Below are positions 42,129-52,275 of a stretch of DNA of 64,000 bases, piece after piece (within the stretch, counting starts at the first letter, position 1; every line of letters starts with the position of its first letter). The notes beneath the pieces were generated by a model that did no database searches, was not told the origin of the DNA, and saw only the letters and a program-made list of their open reading frames with translations. This DNA comes from Doryteuthis pealeii (lineage: Eukaryota > Mollusca > Cephalopoda > Myopsida > Loliginidae): contig CM042156.1 in the NCBI GenBank assembly GCA_023376005.1, positions 42,414,605 to 42,478,604 on the forward strand, read 5' to 3'. Made by a program: the position numbers and the translations under genes.

Positions 42129-42412
42129 TGGGATTGAAAGTGAAGGGTTATGATCTGGGACTTAGTGAACCTCTACTCTAGTATTAATAAAGTATGTCGG
42201 TATCAGCCAGACAGTGAGGGATTCTATCCCCTTTTCACTAGCACTAGGAGATTGTTTTTGGTGTCTGAGGTGGAGTGCCACACCTACCATCAGCTCCTCA
42301 CTTTACTGCACAGATCCCTGTGCTACTCATACAGAGTTGGTGAGGTCTGGTATTGAACCAGGAACCTCGCAATTCCTAGGCAAGTGCTCTACCGACTGAG
42401 CTAAACCAGCTC
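42129..42412 (-). mobile_element. SINE-A copy with extended 3' part
   Basis: Minus strand: GGTTTAGCTCAGTCGGTAG to AAAAGGGGATAGAATCCC, then beyond the usual body the same extra 60 bp as at 6831-6905 (CTAGAGTAGAGGTTCACTAA, CTTCACTTTCAATCCCAAG). Confidence 0.85.
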
Positions 42413-42988
42413 ATTCAATAGTCTTACCTGACAAATTGATATTTCCTATCATTTATGGTCAGTGTTTGAGCACAAGTAAAAACAGGATTTTGAATGCTGA
42501 TTTTGTGACAGAACACAAGGTGTGTGGCAAACGTCAAGGCCTGCCGTATTCTCGAAGGAAGCGAGCTAGGCTTTGCCTGAGATGTAGGACTGTGGAATTG
42601 AACCCGCTTCCTTCAGAATGCGAACGGGCGACACATTGGCACTGAAGTCGAGATGCTACAGTCCCGGATGTAAGTGCCAGGTGCTCGGATGATAGCTTTG
42701 AGGATTCCGGCATCCGGGATTGGCTCGACAATCTCGTGTGTGGGGCGCAGATGTTGAGGAGAAACTAGTAGAAGTGGGGTGACGACAGGAGTCAAGTTGC
42801 GATTTCGAGTTGCTGAAGATTTTTTGATGGCGACAACATTGTTGCCCCCCCCCCTTCAACAAGTCAAATATTTTTTTTTCCCCCCCTCTATATTTTTTTT
42901 TTTTTTTTTTTCATTCTAGAGATTTATACGTAGGCAAGGATCTTTTCAGTTGAATCAATACTCACTTTCAACTACAATTCCTTATTTT
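42413..42988. mobile_element. Unclassified GC-rich island, possible retroposon
   Basis: 42500-42850 is clearly GC-richer than its flanks and open for 60-70 codons in three minus frames (one reads SPQHLRPTHEIVEPIPDAG then ILKAIIRAPGTYIRDCS). On the minus strand GCGGGTTCAATTCCACAG looks like a Pol III B box. It ends with C10 and T tracts (42846-42912). The flank GGATTTTGAATGCTGATTTT resembles 37429-37446 (GGATTATGAATGCCGATC), and ATACTCACTTTCAACTACA at 42958 resembles the lead-in of the 37476 unit. So it sits inside a larger repeat that includes SINE-E. Confidence 0.4.
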
Positions 42989-43135
42989 GGGGGAATCCCT
43001 GTGGCTAATGTGCTGGACTATGACATCATAGTGAGTTTGAACTCCAGTTGTGCTATTACCTTAACTTTTGGACTAATACTTTTTCTCAAGGGTATATTTC
43101 TCCTTGTCCCCCCAGCTAGGGTGTAAATAGGGTCA
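42989..43135 (+). mobile_element. SINE-E copy, 3' truncated
   Basis: GGGGGAATCCCTGTGGCTAA, GAGTTTGAACTCCAGTTGTG, TTTTGGACTAATACTTTTTC, CAGCTAGGGTGTAAATAGG. Confidence 0.82.
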
Positions 43136-43154
43136 CACTGGCACAACACCATGA

Positions 43155-43340
43155 AACCAGGAGGTCCAGAAGAAAGCAGTGGCAACAAAGCACCGACACA
43201 TCATCTTCAGGACAGCCTTCACATGCAACATCTGTGGTCGAGAATGTTTTTGAACATTGGACTTCAGTCACAGGAGGCACTGTAACTTCAGGGGCACAAG
43301 AAGTATATTATAGTTTTCTGAGACTGCAATGCCAATGACT
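43155..43340 (+). pseudogene. LINE C-terminal zinc-knuckle fragment, copy 1
   Basis: One frame reads IIFRTAFTCNICGRECF then a stop, and the next frame resumes NIGLQSQEAL. This is a CxxC...H-type knuckle like the C-termini of jockey-like LINE ORF2 proteins. The nucleotide sequence GGAGGTCCAGAAGAAAG to CTTCAGGGGCACAAGAAG is repeated at 44350-44545. Confidence 0.65.
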
Positions 43341-43411
43341 ACACTTCTTTTAGGAGATGACCAGTGTAATGGTTATCGTCGTAACTAATTGACACAGTGA
43401 TCGGAGTTCAG

Positions 43412-43622
43412 ATCTGGGAAAACAACTAAAGCCATCTAACTCCTAGCTTGTGACCTATCATGTAATTAATTTCTAAGAAACTGTTGAAATGTATTCACAG
43501 TTAGCTTGAAATGGTGGGAAGAAAAAAGAAAACATTGGGATGCATAGATATGATTTTACTGTGTCCTTTTAGATTTTTGTGCATCAGGTACGTGTCATTT
43601 GTCCCTATCAGCATCTCTGATG
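43412..43622 (+). mobile_element. Family K element, copy 3
   Basis: GAAAACAACTAAAGCCATC, GTGACCTATCATGTAATTAA, TTCACAGTTAGCTTGAAATG, GTGTCCTTTTAGATTTTTGT, and an end that reads inverted CAGAGATGCTGATAGGG, matching the start CAGTGATGCTGATA of copy 1. This gives a 14-bp terminal inverted repeat of hAT type. Confidence 0.75.
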
Positions 43623-43681
43623 TTAGTACTGCTCGGTAAAACTGCATGTCAACAATCATCAAAGCTTAAGGGGAAAATAAA

Positions 43682-44235
43682 AACACCCAATTTGAATGCA
43701 AACTTCTTATCAAGTGTCAAACTCGGATAAATCTCGTAATTAAGAGACATGTGCAACCCTGATTGTTGTTTCTAGTTAAAGCATTCCTGAGCAATCATTC
43801 CAGACAAATTAGTTATATTTGAATTAAGAAAAAAATATAAATAAAAAATAAAAATAAAAAATAAAGAAAAATAAAAAATAATCAAATATATTTGAATTAA
43901 GAAAAATAATAATATTTAATATATATTTGAATTAAGAAAAAAATATAAATAAAAATAAAAAATAAATAAAAATAAAAAATAATAAAATATATTTGAATTA
44001 AGAAAAAAATATAAATAAAAAATAAAAATAAAAAATAAAAAAATAAAAAATAAAAAAAAATCAAGAAAAAAATATAAATATTAAGAAAAAAAAAAACACC
44101 AATTTGAATGCAAACTTCTTATCAAGTGTCAAACTCGGATAAATCTCGTAATTAAGAGACATGTGCAACCCTGATTGTTGTTTCTAGTTAAAGCATTCCT
44201 GAGCAATCATTCCAGACAAATTAGTTATATTTGAA
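43682..44235 (+). repeat. 142-bp direct duplication around an A/T-rich expansion
   Basis: 43682-43823 and 44095-44235 are nearly identical (GCAAACTTCTTATCAAGTGT, CTCGGATAAATCTCGTAATT, ATTCCTGAGCAATCATTCC). Between them lie 270 bp of AAAAATAAAAAT units with three or four recurrences of TATTTGAATTAAGAAAAA. A recent tandem duplication whose junction then expanded. Confidence 0.92.
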
Positions 44236-44349
44236 GAAATCACATACCTGATACAAGACTTATAGTAGTCAAGTATGCATATAAGAAAGTCATATTTTTT
44301 TTCCTTTTGAGAGTAACCATTTTTTTGAGGTGGTTAATCTTCTATGTTC

Positions 44350-44545
44350 AAGAGGTCCAGAAGAAAGTGACAGCAATAGAGAACCGGCACATCAACATCT
44401 TCAGGGACAGCCTTCACATGCAACATCTGTGGTCAGGGCTGTCTTTCGAACATTGGACTTCAGTCACAGAAGGTGCTGTAACTTCAGGAGCACAAGAATT
44501 ATATAGTCTTCCGTCTTGGAAGACTATATGCAATGCCGATGAATC
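44350..44545 (+). pseudogene. LINE C-terminal zinc-knuckle fragment, copy 2
   Basis: Frame: TAFTCNICGQGCLSNIGLQS then QKVL-stop, i.e. a CxxC-x-C-SNIGLQS(H) knuckle. The +1 frame is open over the whole copy but reads the wrong phase. Ends with a 13-bp inverted pair TATATAGTCTTCC/GGAAGACTATATG (44500-44529). Confidence 0.65.
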
Positions 44546-45130
44546 TTCAATACTGTTAAATTTTGAAAAATTGTTTATTATTCACCAAGAGTAAAAATCT
44601 GTCTTGAAAAATTGAATTCCTTTTTTTTTTTTTTTTTTTTTTTTTTTCTAAATCAATTTTTAATTTCAATTTTTTGGGGTTAAGGATTACAAATTATTAT
44701 TGCATGCAGGCTTATATAAATAAATTCTGATTTAATTGCCTTATAATTACTTTAACATCTGTAAATCTAAAGTTTGAAAAAACATTCTACAGGAGCAATA
44801 TTTTTTCTGATAATTTAGTGCTGGGAAATTCAGATTGTTGGTTTTATAGTTTGATAAAAAGTATTTGCACTGATTTCTTCCCAGTAGGTAATCTATCCAA
44901 AATTCGGTTATTTCAATATTAATTTAACTATCATTAACATTGTTTTTTAAAAAAAAGTGTTTAAAAAAAAAAGAAGTCTTGCTAGACTCTTGCTCTTATT
45001 TTGCTCAAGAAAAGAAAATACCAATTATTACAGAATTCAACTGTTTGAGTAATCCATTTTTAATTTTACTTGTAAATTTTAATTCTTATAGCTAACTCTA
45101 AAGACATTACCTCTATTCTTTTTACTGAGT
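44546..45130. other. Spacer with T tract
   Basis: T run of 26 at 44622-44647. Nothing else recognised. Confidence 0.55.
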
Positions 45131-45277
45131 ATTGGAGTCCCTATGGTGTAGTAGTTGATGTGCTGGACTGTGATCTTATAGTAAGTAAGTCCCACTACTG
45201 TTCTACTACAAGAATAGTTTTGGCATTAAAAACCCATAAAGGTTTATATGCCAATAAACAAAGAAACCAAACCAAAT
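45131..45277 (+). mobile_element. SINE-E copy with internal deletion
   Basis: GGAGTCCCTATGGTGTAGTA, GTGCTGGACTGTGATC joined to CCCACTACTGTTCTACTAC, then CATAAAGGTTTATATGCC and AAACAAAGAAACCAAACC. About 80 bp of body are missing. Confidence 0.85.
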
Positions 45278-47121
45278 CCGCTAAGTATAATAAATCAATT
45301 TTAAATACCAATTGCAGTATATATTTTTTACTTGAATGCAGAATTTTGGTGCTTACTGTATAAATTATAACAAAAAGAAAACCCCTAACCAACTTTATAA
45401 AACTTTAAATTATTTCCACACCAAATGTCTCTCTTTTAGTTAACTACATTTCTCATAAAATTACTGAAAAATGTAAAACTTTATTTGTACTAACATCTTG
45501 CCAGTTATTTTCCTGTGCTAATATTTATGATATTCAGGTCAATTGTTACTGTTCAATCACACACTTATTGATTTTGAAATTTGAATATTGAACTGGGACA
45601 TCCTTTTGTATTTTCTTTATTTATTTTCTAAGTATTTGAATGATTATTTAATTTTGAAATGTTTCTATAATTTAAATACATATATTGAATTTCTTTCTTT
45701 TTTTTAATTCCAGGTAAGTGAAACACTGTCAATGAGGAATCTTATTAACCTTGCAGACCTAACTTATGTAACCTAAAGGTAGGAAATAAGATCTTCTGAA
45801 ATTGAAAAAAAAAATGCCTGGAATGTTATTTCTTTTTTTTTTTTTCTTTTTTTTTTTTTTCTTTTTTTTGGGGGGTGGGTGGATTTTAGGAAGTAAACTT
45901 GTATCATTTTGTTCAAATGAAACAGCTAATCTATTCTTGTTGGTCAGTTTTTAGACAGTGTCTGGGTGGCCAATTGGCATTGGTAGTGTGGGAGGAATGG
46001 GTAGGAAGATAATAAAATCTGAGAGCAGTGATAGTGTAGAATGGTACAAACAAAGTACTTTGCCAAAATATCAGTGTTGCTTTGTCTTGCCTTCCACATG
46101 CACTTCAAGCTGACTTGCTACATAATTATTAGTACTTGATTTTGTTTTGTTTTCTTTTGGACCTACTCCTGCAATTTCCATACTTAAATACATGGTATAA
46201 ACACATTGATTATGTGATTCATATGTTTACTATGTCAGCTCTAATTCCTGAATTGTCTGTTTGCCATACACACCATTGAAGTCCTTTCTTTGACACTCTG
46301 GCATTTCACTCATTCTTCCTTTTTTTTTTTTTCTTTTTCTTTCTTTTGAAATACACTATTATTTATAGACAGTAAAAACTTTGAATAATAATTGATTATT
46401 TGGATTAGGTTATTCTTCCTGTACATGTGTACTTAGATCTTATTTGTATTTGAAATGTTCAATATTTTTTGTGATTTCCTACTGTAAGATTTATGGTAAA
46501 TAGAAAGGAGCACTTTAAAATTCCAATCTAAATCATATCCAGCATTCTTGTGTCCTTCAGATTGTAGCCAAATTGTCCATTCTAAATACTTTTTGGCATA
46601 AACATAAAATAACTTTTTTCTTTTGTTCTTACTTTTTTTTTTTTTTTTTTGTTATACCTGTTTGTAAAATATTTGTAGAAACTAACCATTCACTGACCAA
46701 ACTCAGAAACCTTTCAAAATAGAGATTTTGGGGAAGTTGCAGTTGAATAAATTCAAAATAGTTAATCCTTGAATAGTTACTCTTCAGAAAGCTCATTTCT
46801 TATGATAAATATTGTTTTGAGATTGGATAAACTGTCCTGCAAGACAAGTAGTCTGATACTTCAACTCATAATCCAGTTAGAGAATCTTTTTTGAGTTTCT
46901 TCAAAAGTGAAAAAAGATCTCAAACTAAGACAAAGGAGCAAAGTTAACAATTCTATGATAAAGTAGGATACATGAATCCTTGATTCATTGAAACCTGTTT
47001 CTCTCTCTCAATTTAGTGGGGAATTAAACGGATTTAGTTTATCAAAGCAATTTTTATTTCTTTACTATCATTTCTCAAACAAATTAAAGGTTTCAAAGAT
47101 TGTTCCCTAATTTATGAATAC
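45278..47121. other. Longest spacer without recognised repeats
   Basis: 1.8 kb of AT-rich DNA with T tracts (45831-45868, 46319-46341, 46632-46651). CCAGGTAAGTG at 45712-45722 looks like an acceptor or donor site, but no adjoining exon can be defended. It could be intron or intergenic. Confidence 0.45.
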
Positions 47122-47358
47122 ACAGTACTGTGTGAAGTGAATGTGTTTGAAATGGCGAAGGCTGACAATTTTTGTGAGAAAATGAATTAGGCGTGCATAT
47201 TGTAAACAAATCAAGAAAAAGTCGATCTCTATATGTACATTTCAGCCTATTAGGCCTCATCAGCAGAACTATAAACAGGGCAGTGCTTTGTGCGTGATTC
47301 GAACCCTACCTGTCAGGCTGACAGGTGGACACTCTAACCATTACACTAGCAGGTTTCC
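47122..47358 (-). mobile_element. SINE-D copy 2 with hammerhead ribozyme
   Basis: Minus strand: head CTGCTAGTGTAATGGTTAGA (A box) and AGGGTTCGAATCACGC (B box), ribozyme at 47227-47268, then ACTTTTTCTTGATTTGTTTA, CACGCCTAATTCATTTTCTC and GCCTTCGCCATTTCAAACAC. The head is better kept than in copy 1. Confidence 0.82.
47227..47268 (-). ncRNA. Type I hammerhead ribozyme, SINE-D copy 2
   Basis: Minus strand: stem I TTCTG, core CTGATGA (47263-47257), stem II GGCC-TAATA-GGCT, GAA, stem III ATGTACAT, A17, then stem I TAGAG. Compared with copy 1, C-to-T changes in stem I and stem II turn G-C pairs into G-U pairs, so every helix is still able to form, and no core base is changed. The cut is expected between 47232 and 47231. 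Confidence 0.75.
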
Positions 47359-47409
47359 CAGAATTTCTCATTTATTTTAAACTGATATGTATTTTGCACT
47401 TTTTGGGTG

Positions 47410-47606
47410 ACTTATAGCATGACAGTATGAAGTGAACAATGTGTTTGAAATGGCGAAGGCCGACAATTTTTGGGAGATTATGTGCTTAAAGTCATACCTA
47501 ATTTGTTAATTAATTATAATTAAATGAATTAGGCGTGCATATCGGTTTAAATGTAAAGCGTAAACAAATCGAGAAAAAGTCGATCTCTGTATGTACATTT
47601 CAGCGT
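47410..47606 (-). mobile_element. SINE-D copy 3, truncated inside the ribozyme
   Basis: Minus strand begins GCTGAAATGTACATACAGAG, i.e. at the 3' strand of stem II, and continues with the cleavage site and tail (ATCGACTTTTTCTCGATTTG to GGCCTTCGCCATTTCAAAC). Tandem with copy 2, 50 bp away, in the same orientation. Confidence 0.8.
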
Positions 47607-47637
47607 GTGTGTGTGTATACTCATACAAATGTACTTT

Positions 47638-47832
47638 GCTTACAGTTGAGTCATGTTGAAAGCACAGGTTCTGCTTGATCACCAAAGTTAAGCAGTGATG
47701 AGCCTGTTCAATACTTAGATGGGTGACCATTTAAGCAACAGCAGCTTCAGTAAACTGAATATCAAAATGATTTGATTTGGCATTAAATGACCCAAAAAGG
47801 GTTGATATGCCATAAGACAAAAGAAACAACCA
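47638..47832 (+). mobile_element. 5S rRNA-derived SINE (SINE-F)
   Basis: The first ~105 bp follow 5S rRNA base by base in its diagnostic parts: CATGTTGAAAGCACAGGTTC, GATCACCAAAGTTAAGCAG (box A), then GAGCCTGTTCAATACTTAG and ATGGGTGACC (box C). After it come AAACTGAATATCAAAATGAT and a tail TTGGCATTAAATGACCC, GGGTTGATATGCCATAAGAC. The tail is the same one that ends tRNA-headed SINE-E, so the two SINEs probably use one LINE partner. It is not a functional 5S gene: the 3' third of the RNA and the T-run terminator are missing. Confidence 0.88.
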
Positions 47833-48524
47833 ACCAGCCAACCAACAAATGTACTTATTTTTTGACAGAATAACAAAACCATCTAGTCTATTTAAAACAT
47901 AGTGAACCATAGCTTAAGAAGATTGCCTCTAAGTTGTGTGTGTGTGTGTGTATATTTATCTTTCCTTCTCTAATTAAGAGTTTTGTGGAAGTGAGTCAAT
48001 GAAACAATTTCTGTAGCAGGAAAAAGACAAGACATTAATACTTATTTTAAGACCAGCTGTGTTTTAAAGATTAGCCTCTAATTTTAAGGACTTGTTTGTC
48101 AGTATGTTTTATCCATTTCTATTGGTTCAGTCTTTTAAATAACTTTTTAGATATTGAAATAACAAATTTTCTATGTTTTATCCTTTATTATATTGCGTTG
48201 TGTTAATAAAATATACATCAGTGAAAATGATTAAATATTTGAAAATGGATAAAATTTAATTGGAATAGATTTTATAAGTTTACCGTGTCTACTTGGTAAT
48301 TTGATCAAATGCTATCTCATTCATAAACTATTATTTGTTCGTTATGCCTTTTTGGGTAGCTATTAAAAAAAAAAAAAAAAAAAAAATTTTTTTAAAAAAT
48401 TGTCTCACATCAACCTTTTTAAAAAAAAAAATCTTTGCCCAGAACATATACACTATTAATACAATATTTATATATAGATCAAATTCTGTTAAGTAATTCA
48501 TCCAATACTTCCCACGGGGGTTGG
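47833..48524. other. Spacer with A tract and (GT)n
   Basis: (GT)n at 47936-47952, A run at 48366-48387. No gene or shared repeat seen. Confidence 0.55.
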
Positions 48525-49020
48525 GGGAGACCATGGTGTAGTTTCTAACATGGTGGGCTGTGACATTGTAGTAAGTGAATTTGAACTCCAGTCATGCTAT
48601 TACAATCACTTTCAGACTAATACTTTTTAGAAAGGCATGAACCCCATCACCCCCCCCCCTTCAGCTATGGGTTAACTAGTACCACTACTATTCTTCTAAG
48701 GACCGGGTTAGCTCAGTCAGTAGAGCGTTCGGCTAGAAACCACAAGGTTCCTAGTTTGATACCGGTCCTCGCCAACTCAGCGTATGAGTAGCACAGGGGG
48801 TCTGTGCGGTAAAGTAAGGAGCTGATGGTAGGTGTGGCGCTCCACCTCAGATGCTAAAATAATCTCCTTGGTCTAGCGCTAGTGAAAAGGGGATAGACTC
48901 CCTAGCTGATTGGCTGATACCGACTTTAGGCTGCCCCGACGACTTTACTTTTGCTTTTCTTCTAAAAAGATGGCTTTGGCATTAAAAAACCCATGAAGGT
49001 TGATATGTCATTAAACAAAA
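48525..49020 (+). mobile_element. SINE-E copy interrupted by SINE-A
   Basis: Head GGGGGAGACCATGGTGTAGT and GAACTCCAGTCATGCTATT to 48699; tail GATGGCTTTGGCATTAAAAA, GATATGTCATTAAACAAAAC from 48966. Older than the SINE-A it carries. Confidence 0.9.
48691..48965 (+). mobile_element. SINE-A with perfect 9-bp target duplication
   Basis: Element 48700-48956: GGACCGGGTTAGCTCAGTCA, AGGTTCCTAGTTTGATACCG, GGTGTGGCGCTCCACCTCAG, CTGCCCCGACGACTTTACTT. TTCTTCTAA flanks it at 48691-48699 and 48957-48965 and is single in uninterrupted SINE-E. This fixes the true ends of SINE-A at about 257 bp. Confidence 0.95.
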
Positions 49021-49179
49021 CAAACTAATAGTTCCCAAAAATGTTCTTTTTTAGATTCTTTTTTTTTTAACCATTATTTCTGAAATCATCCAAATTAATC
49101 TTTGATTAGGCAGTTCAAAAAAATATATTACTCTATTTCTATATCTACTTTTATATATTATCAATAGTAAGGTGTAAAC

Positions 49180-49398
49180 TGCATCTAGTGGTAAGGTTCT
49201 AATTCTGGATCTCTGGGAGAATGGAGTACCCCTTTATTGCTATTACTCCCATGTAGTACCTGTTAGGGTCCGTCTATGGGTTAAATAGATCAAAAAATGA
49301 TTTTAAAAAACTTAAATGCTTAACAATAATGAATAAAACAAACATGTCTTTGGCATAAATTAACCCAAGGGTTGACATGCCGTAAATCCAACCATCAA
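49180..49398 (+). mobile_element. Family N retroposon copy
   Basis: ACTGCATCTAGTGGTAAGG, GAATGGAGTACCCCTTTATT, GGGTCCGTCTATGGGTTAAA, ATAAATTAACCCAAGGG, TTGACATGCCGTAAATCCAA. Confidence 0.82.
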
Positions 49399-49946
49399 TA
49401 CTTAGTAACTGTTTATTTTATGTATCTGTATTAAGGATAACTTGTAGAAAATGTTACACTTTAGAAATAAATTAAAAGGATTGAATCCGAGTAGCTACTT
49501 TTTGCAGACTAAGCTTTCATGTATATTTGTGTCAATGTTTTTTGGTTAATATTTTATATTGTCTTTCTATTAGTGTTTATGTACTGGCCTGTTCTGTTTT
49601 TGTTCTACTTAGCATTAATTTTTTATGTCTACCATCAACATATCACCAGTAACTTTATAGAAATTCTGTACTAGATTCCAGACCTACTTTCAACAGTAAT
49701 AGTAGCTACATTGAAGTATTTAGAATTTAATGCATTTAGAAAGTTGAAGAAAGAAAAATTCCAGTAATTCATCCAAATTTTGTTAAAACATTTTAATTCC
49801 TTCGAGTTCTTAATGTCATGTTTCAGTCTGTGTATTCTTCTGGATTTTATCAAGTGTAAAATGTGTAATAGTAAAAAAAAAAAATCAATTCATTTAGGGG
49901 GAAAAATAAAGTGTTAATGACTTTTCTCAAAGTTATAGGCCATATA
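49399..49946. other. Spacer, nothing recognised
   Basis: AT-rich DNA. A short minus-strand open frame at 49671-49853 is lysine/asparagine-rich and of background composition. Confidence 0.5.
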
Positions 49947-50566
49947 TCTTCTTATTATAATGGAGATTGTGTGTTTTTCTGTCTGTAACCGAAACTATAT
50001 TTCTAATCGAGTCATAATTAACATAGTTATTTTCATCACATTCTTCATGATTTTATTTATATTTAAACCTCAATCATTAATAAAATTGCTTCACCTTTAT
50101 ATTAGTGTTGTCCATATCTACATACGAATAACATGCAACTGTATTTATATATACAAAATATAGCGGTTTGCAGTGTGAACGGGAAGGCTAATTTGCATAT
50201 TGATATTAAAAATGTGATTTTATTTAATATGTGCTGAGTATTATTGATTTCTAACTGTTTGGTTTTATTTTAATGAATATAAGCAAAAATCTCTTCAATG
50301 AATCTGAAATGAAATCCATTAACAAGAAAAAATAAGTGTAATTTTATTCTTTATTTCCTAATTTAACTAAATAGTTAAATAATTAAAATTCAGCAATGAA
50401 AGACAGCAGTGATGAAAGAGTAAGTTTCATTTCTATGTTTCTATTATAACCCCACTCTGTTTCAAATCTTTTTATCTGCATTCTTATTAGACTTTCTAAT
50501 TTAATACGATATTTCATTACATTAAAACTTAAATACTTGCACCCGGAGGGTGCATATATTTGCTAG
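49947..50566 (+). mobile_element. Non-autonomous Helitron, family H (620 bp)
   Basis: Starts TCTTCTTATTATAATGGAGA after A and ends GCACCCGGAGGGTGC, nine bases, CTAG before T. Aligns to 13376-14010 throughout. Confidence 0.92.
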
Positions 50567-50867
50567 TTTAATTAAGAATTACTTGTAACCTGGACTTTTA
50601 ATGTTGAATATCTGAACTTTTAATCTTGGTAGTTAGAGCAAGATTTTTCAAAACTAATCTGAATAAAAAAAAAAATAAAAAAAAGTCTTATGAATAACAT
50701 TTGTTCCCTTTTTAAAAATTTCTAACAAAAATATTTTAATTCTTAACAGGTTCCAAAATGTTGCTTATTGAACCCCCCACCTTCATTACTTTAAATTATG
50801 TTGCGACTGTTAAAACTGCATTATAAAAAAAAAAAAATCTCTGACAGTGTGTAAATGTGTGCATGTG
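50567..50867. other. Spacer, nothing recognised
   Basis: AT-rich DNA with A runs. Confidence 0.5.
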
Positions 50868-50980
50868 TGGGCCCAGTCTACCCTACTATTCATACATAAC
50901 TGGAAGGAGAATAGTTGGATTCATACCTTTCCCAAGGGTATTAATGATATATGAAATGCACACAGAATCGTTCAGGATGT
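50868..50980 (-). mobile_element. SINE-B middle fragment
   Basis: GGGCCCAGTCTACCCTACTA, GAATAGTTGGATTCATACC, TTTCCCAAGGGTATTAATG, ATCGTTCAGGAT. Both ends are missing. Confidence 0.8.
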
Positions 50981-51815
50981 ATATATGATTGATAAAGTAA
51001 TTAAATTCATGTCTTTAAAAAAAAATAAAAAAAATTTATTTTTTTATGGGTCATTAAAATAACACAACATATTTCTTATACCGTATCATTTTAATAACTT
51101 TTCTAATTTTCTTGTCTACAATTTAAATAGTGAGAACCTTTTGAAATTCTTTTTCTATTCAAACTATTAAAGACTGAATATTACCAGCATGAACAGCCAT
51201 AAAAGAATTTAAAAACAAATATTTGATTTATTTTCAAAGCCGTTTTCTTACTGTAAATCTCTATGCAATCTACTTTATTTATTTATTTATTCATTTTTAT
51301 TATTTTTATTTTTTTTTAGCCACAGTTATATACAATCCACTTTAAATGTCTCTTGATAGTTTAATGGCAACTAAAAAGTGAAAAGTAAGACTACTTTTCA
51401 TCTCGTATATCAAGGTTTATTTCAACAGTTCTTCTAATAATGTCAACAGTAATGTAATTTTGAACCTATAATAAAGGTCACATAGCTTGCACACACGCAC
51501 ATACATATAAGTAGAGAATCTTAATGGGAAAGAACCCTTTTAATGGAATCATTATTTTAGGGTATTCCTTAATTTTGTTGAAGCTAGCACATGAGAAAAG
51601 ATGTATCTTGTCTTCAACAATATATTAATTAGGTATTTCATAAGTAAATAATCTGTTGACCCTCAGAAATTTATTTCTATGAATTTAGTTTGCTGATATT
51701 TAGAATATTTAGAATATTGCAACATCTGGAATGTATTTCAATTTAAACGTTGAGAAAATATAGCTGCATTGCAGTTAATGATTACACAAATCAATAGGTG
51801 CACAGCTCTAAAATA
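50981..51815. other. Spacer, nothing recognised
   Basis: AT-rich DNA; (TTTA)n-like bit at 51275-51320. Confidence 0.5.
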
Positions 51816-51817
51816 AA

Positions 51818-51819
<2 letters not shown>

Positions 51820-51904
<85 letters not shown>
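51820..51904. repeat. (GT)n-(TA)n microsatellite
   Basis: About 8 GT units then about 34 TA units. It is the left boundary of the unusual block 51905-55661. Confidence 0.95.
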
Positions 51905-51908
<4 letters not shown>

Positions 51909-52275
51909 GATTTTGGTATGTACGTGTCGACGTATAACAAAAAAAACGGGAGGTCACTCAGATTCAAAATCTTGCATACACATTGATATCGTTCTAACTA
52001 AGAAAAATTCCAAATTTGGTTATTGATTTTTACTGATTAAGGGATTTAATCGATTAATTAATCCAAAATCACCCAATTTGCGGAACTGTCCGTATATCAG
52101 CCCCTCCTGATAATAAAATATTGTCTCTGCCTGCTTATTGTTAAAGCGATAACAGCAGCGAAGTTTTGATTTTAATGAATTAATTTTGTAGTCTAAGCCG
52201 TTCAGCTCCGAATTTATGGCCTATTTATAGTCCAGTCTTTAATAATTTTTATATCGTTAGAAAGATAAGAAAATA

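Noticed and set aside
45712..45790. CCAGGTAAGTG as an exon boundary
   Set aside because: Splice-like motif alone; neither side gives a defensible coding segment.
47640..47743. Functional 5S rRNA gene
   Set aside because: The RNA is diverged, lacks the 3' third and terminator, and is fused to a SINE body and tail, with a second copy of the same fusion.
51798..52026. Tyr-Ile repeat proteins at (TA)n tracts here and at 8074, 14644, 34634 and 55640
   Set aside because: These are (TA)n microsatellites read as ATA/TAT codons.
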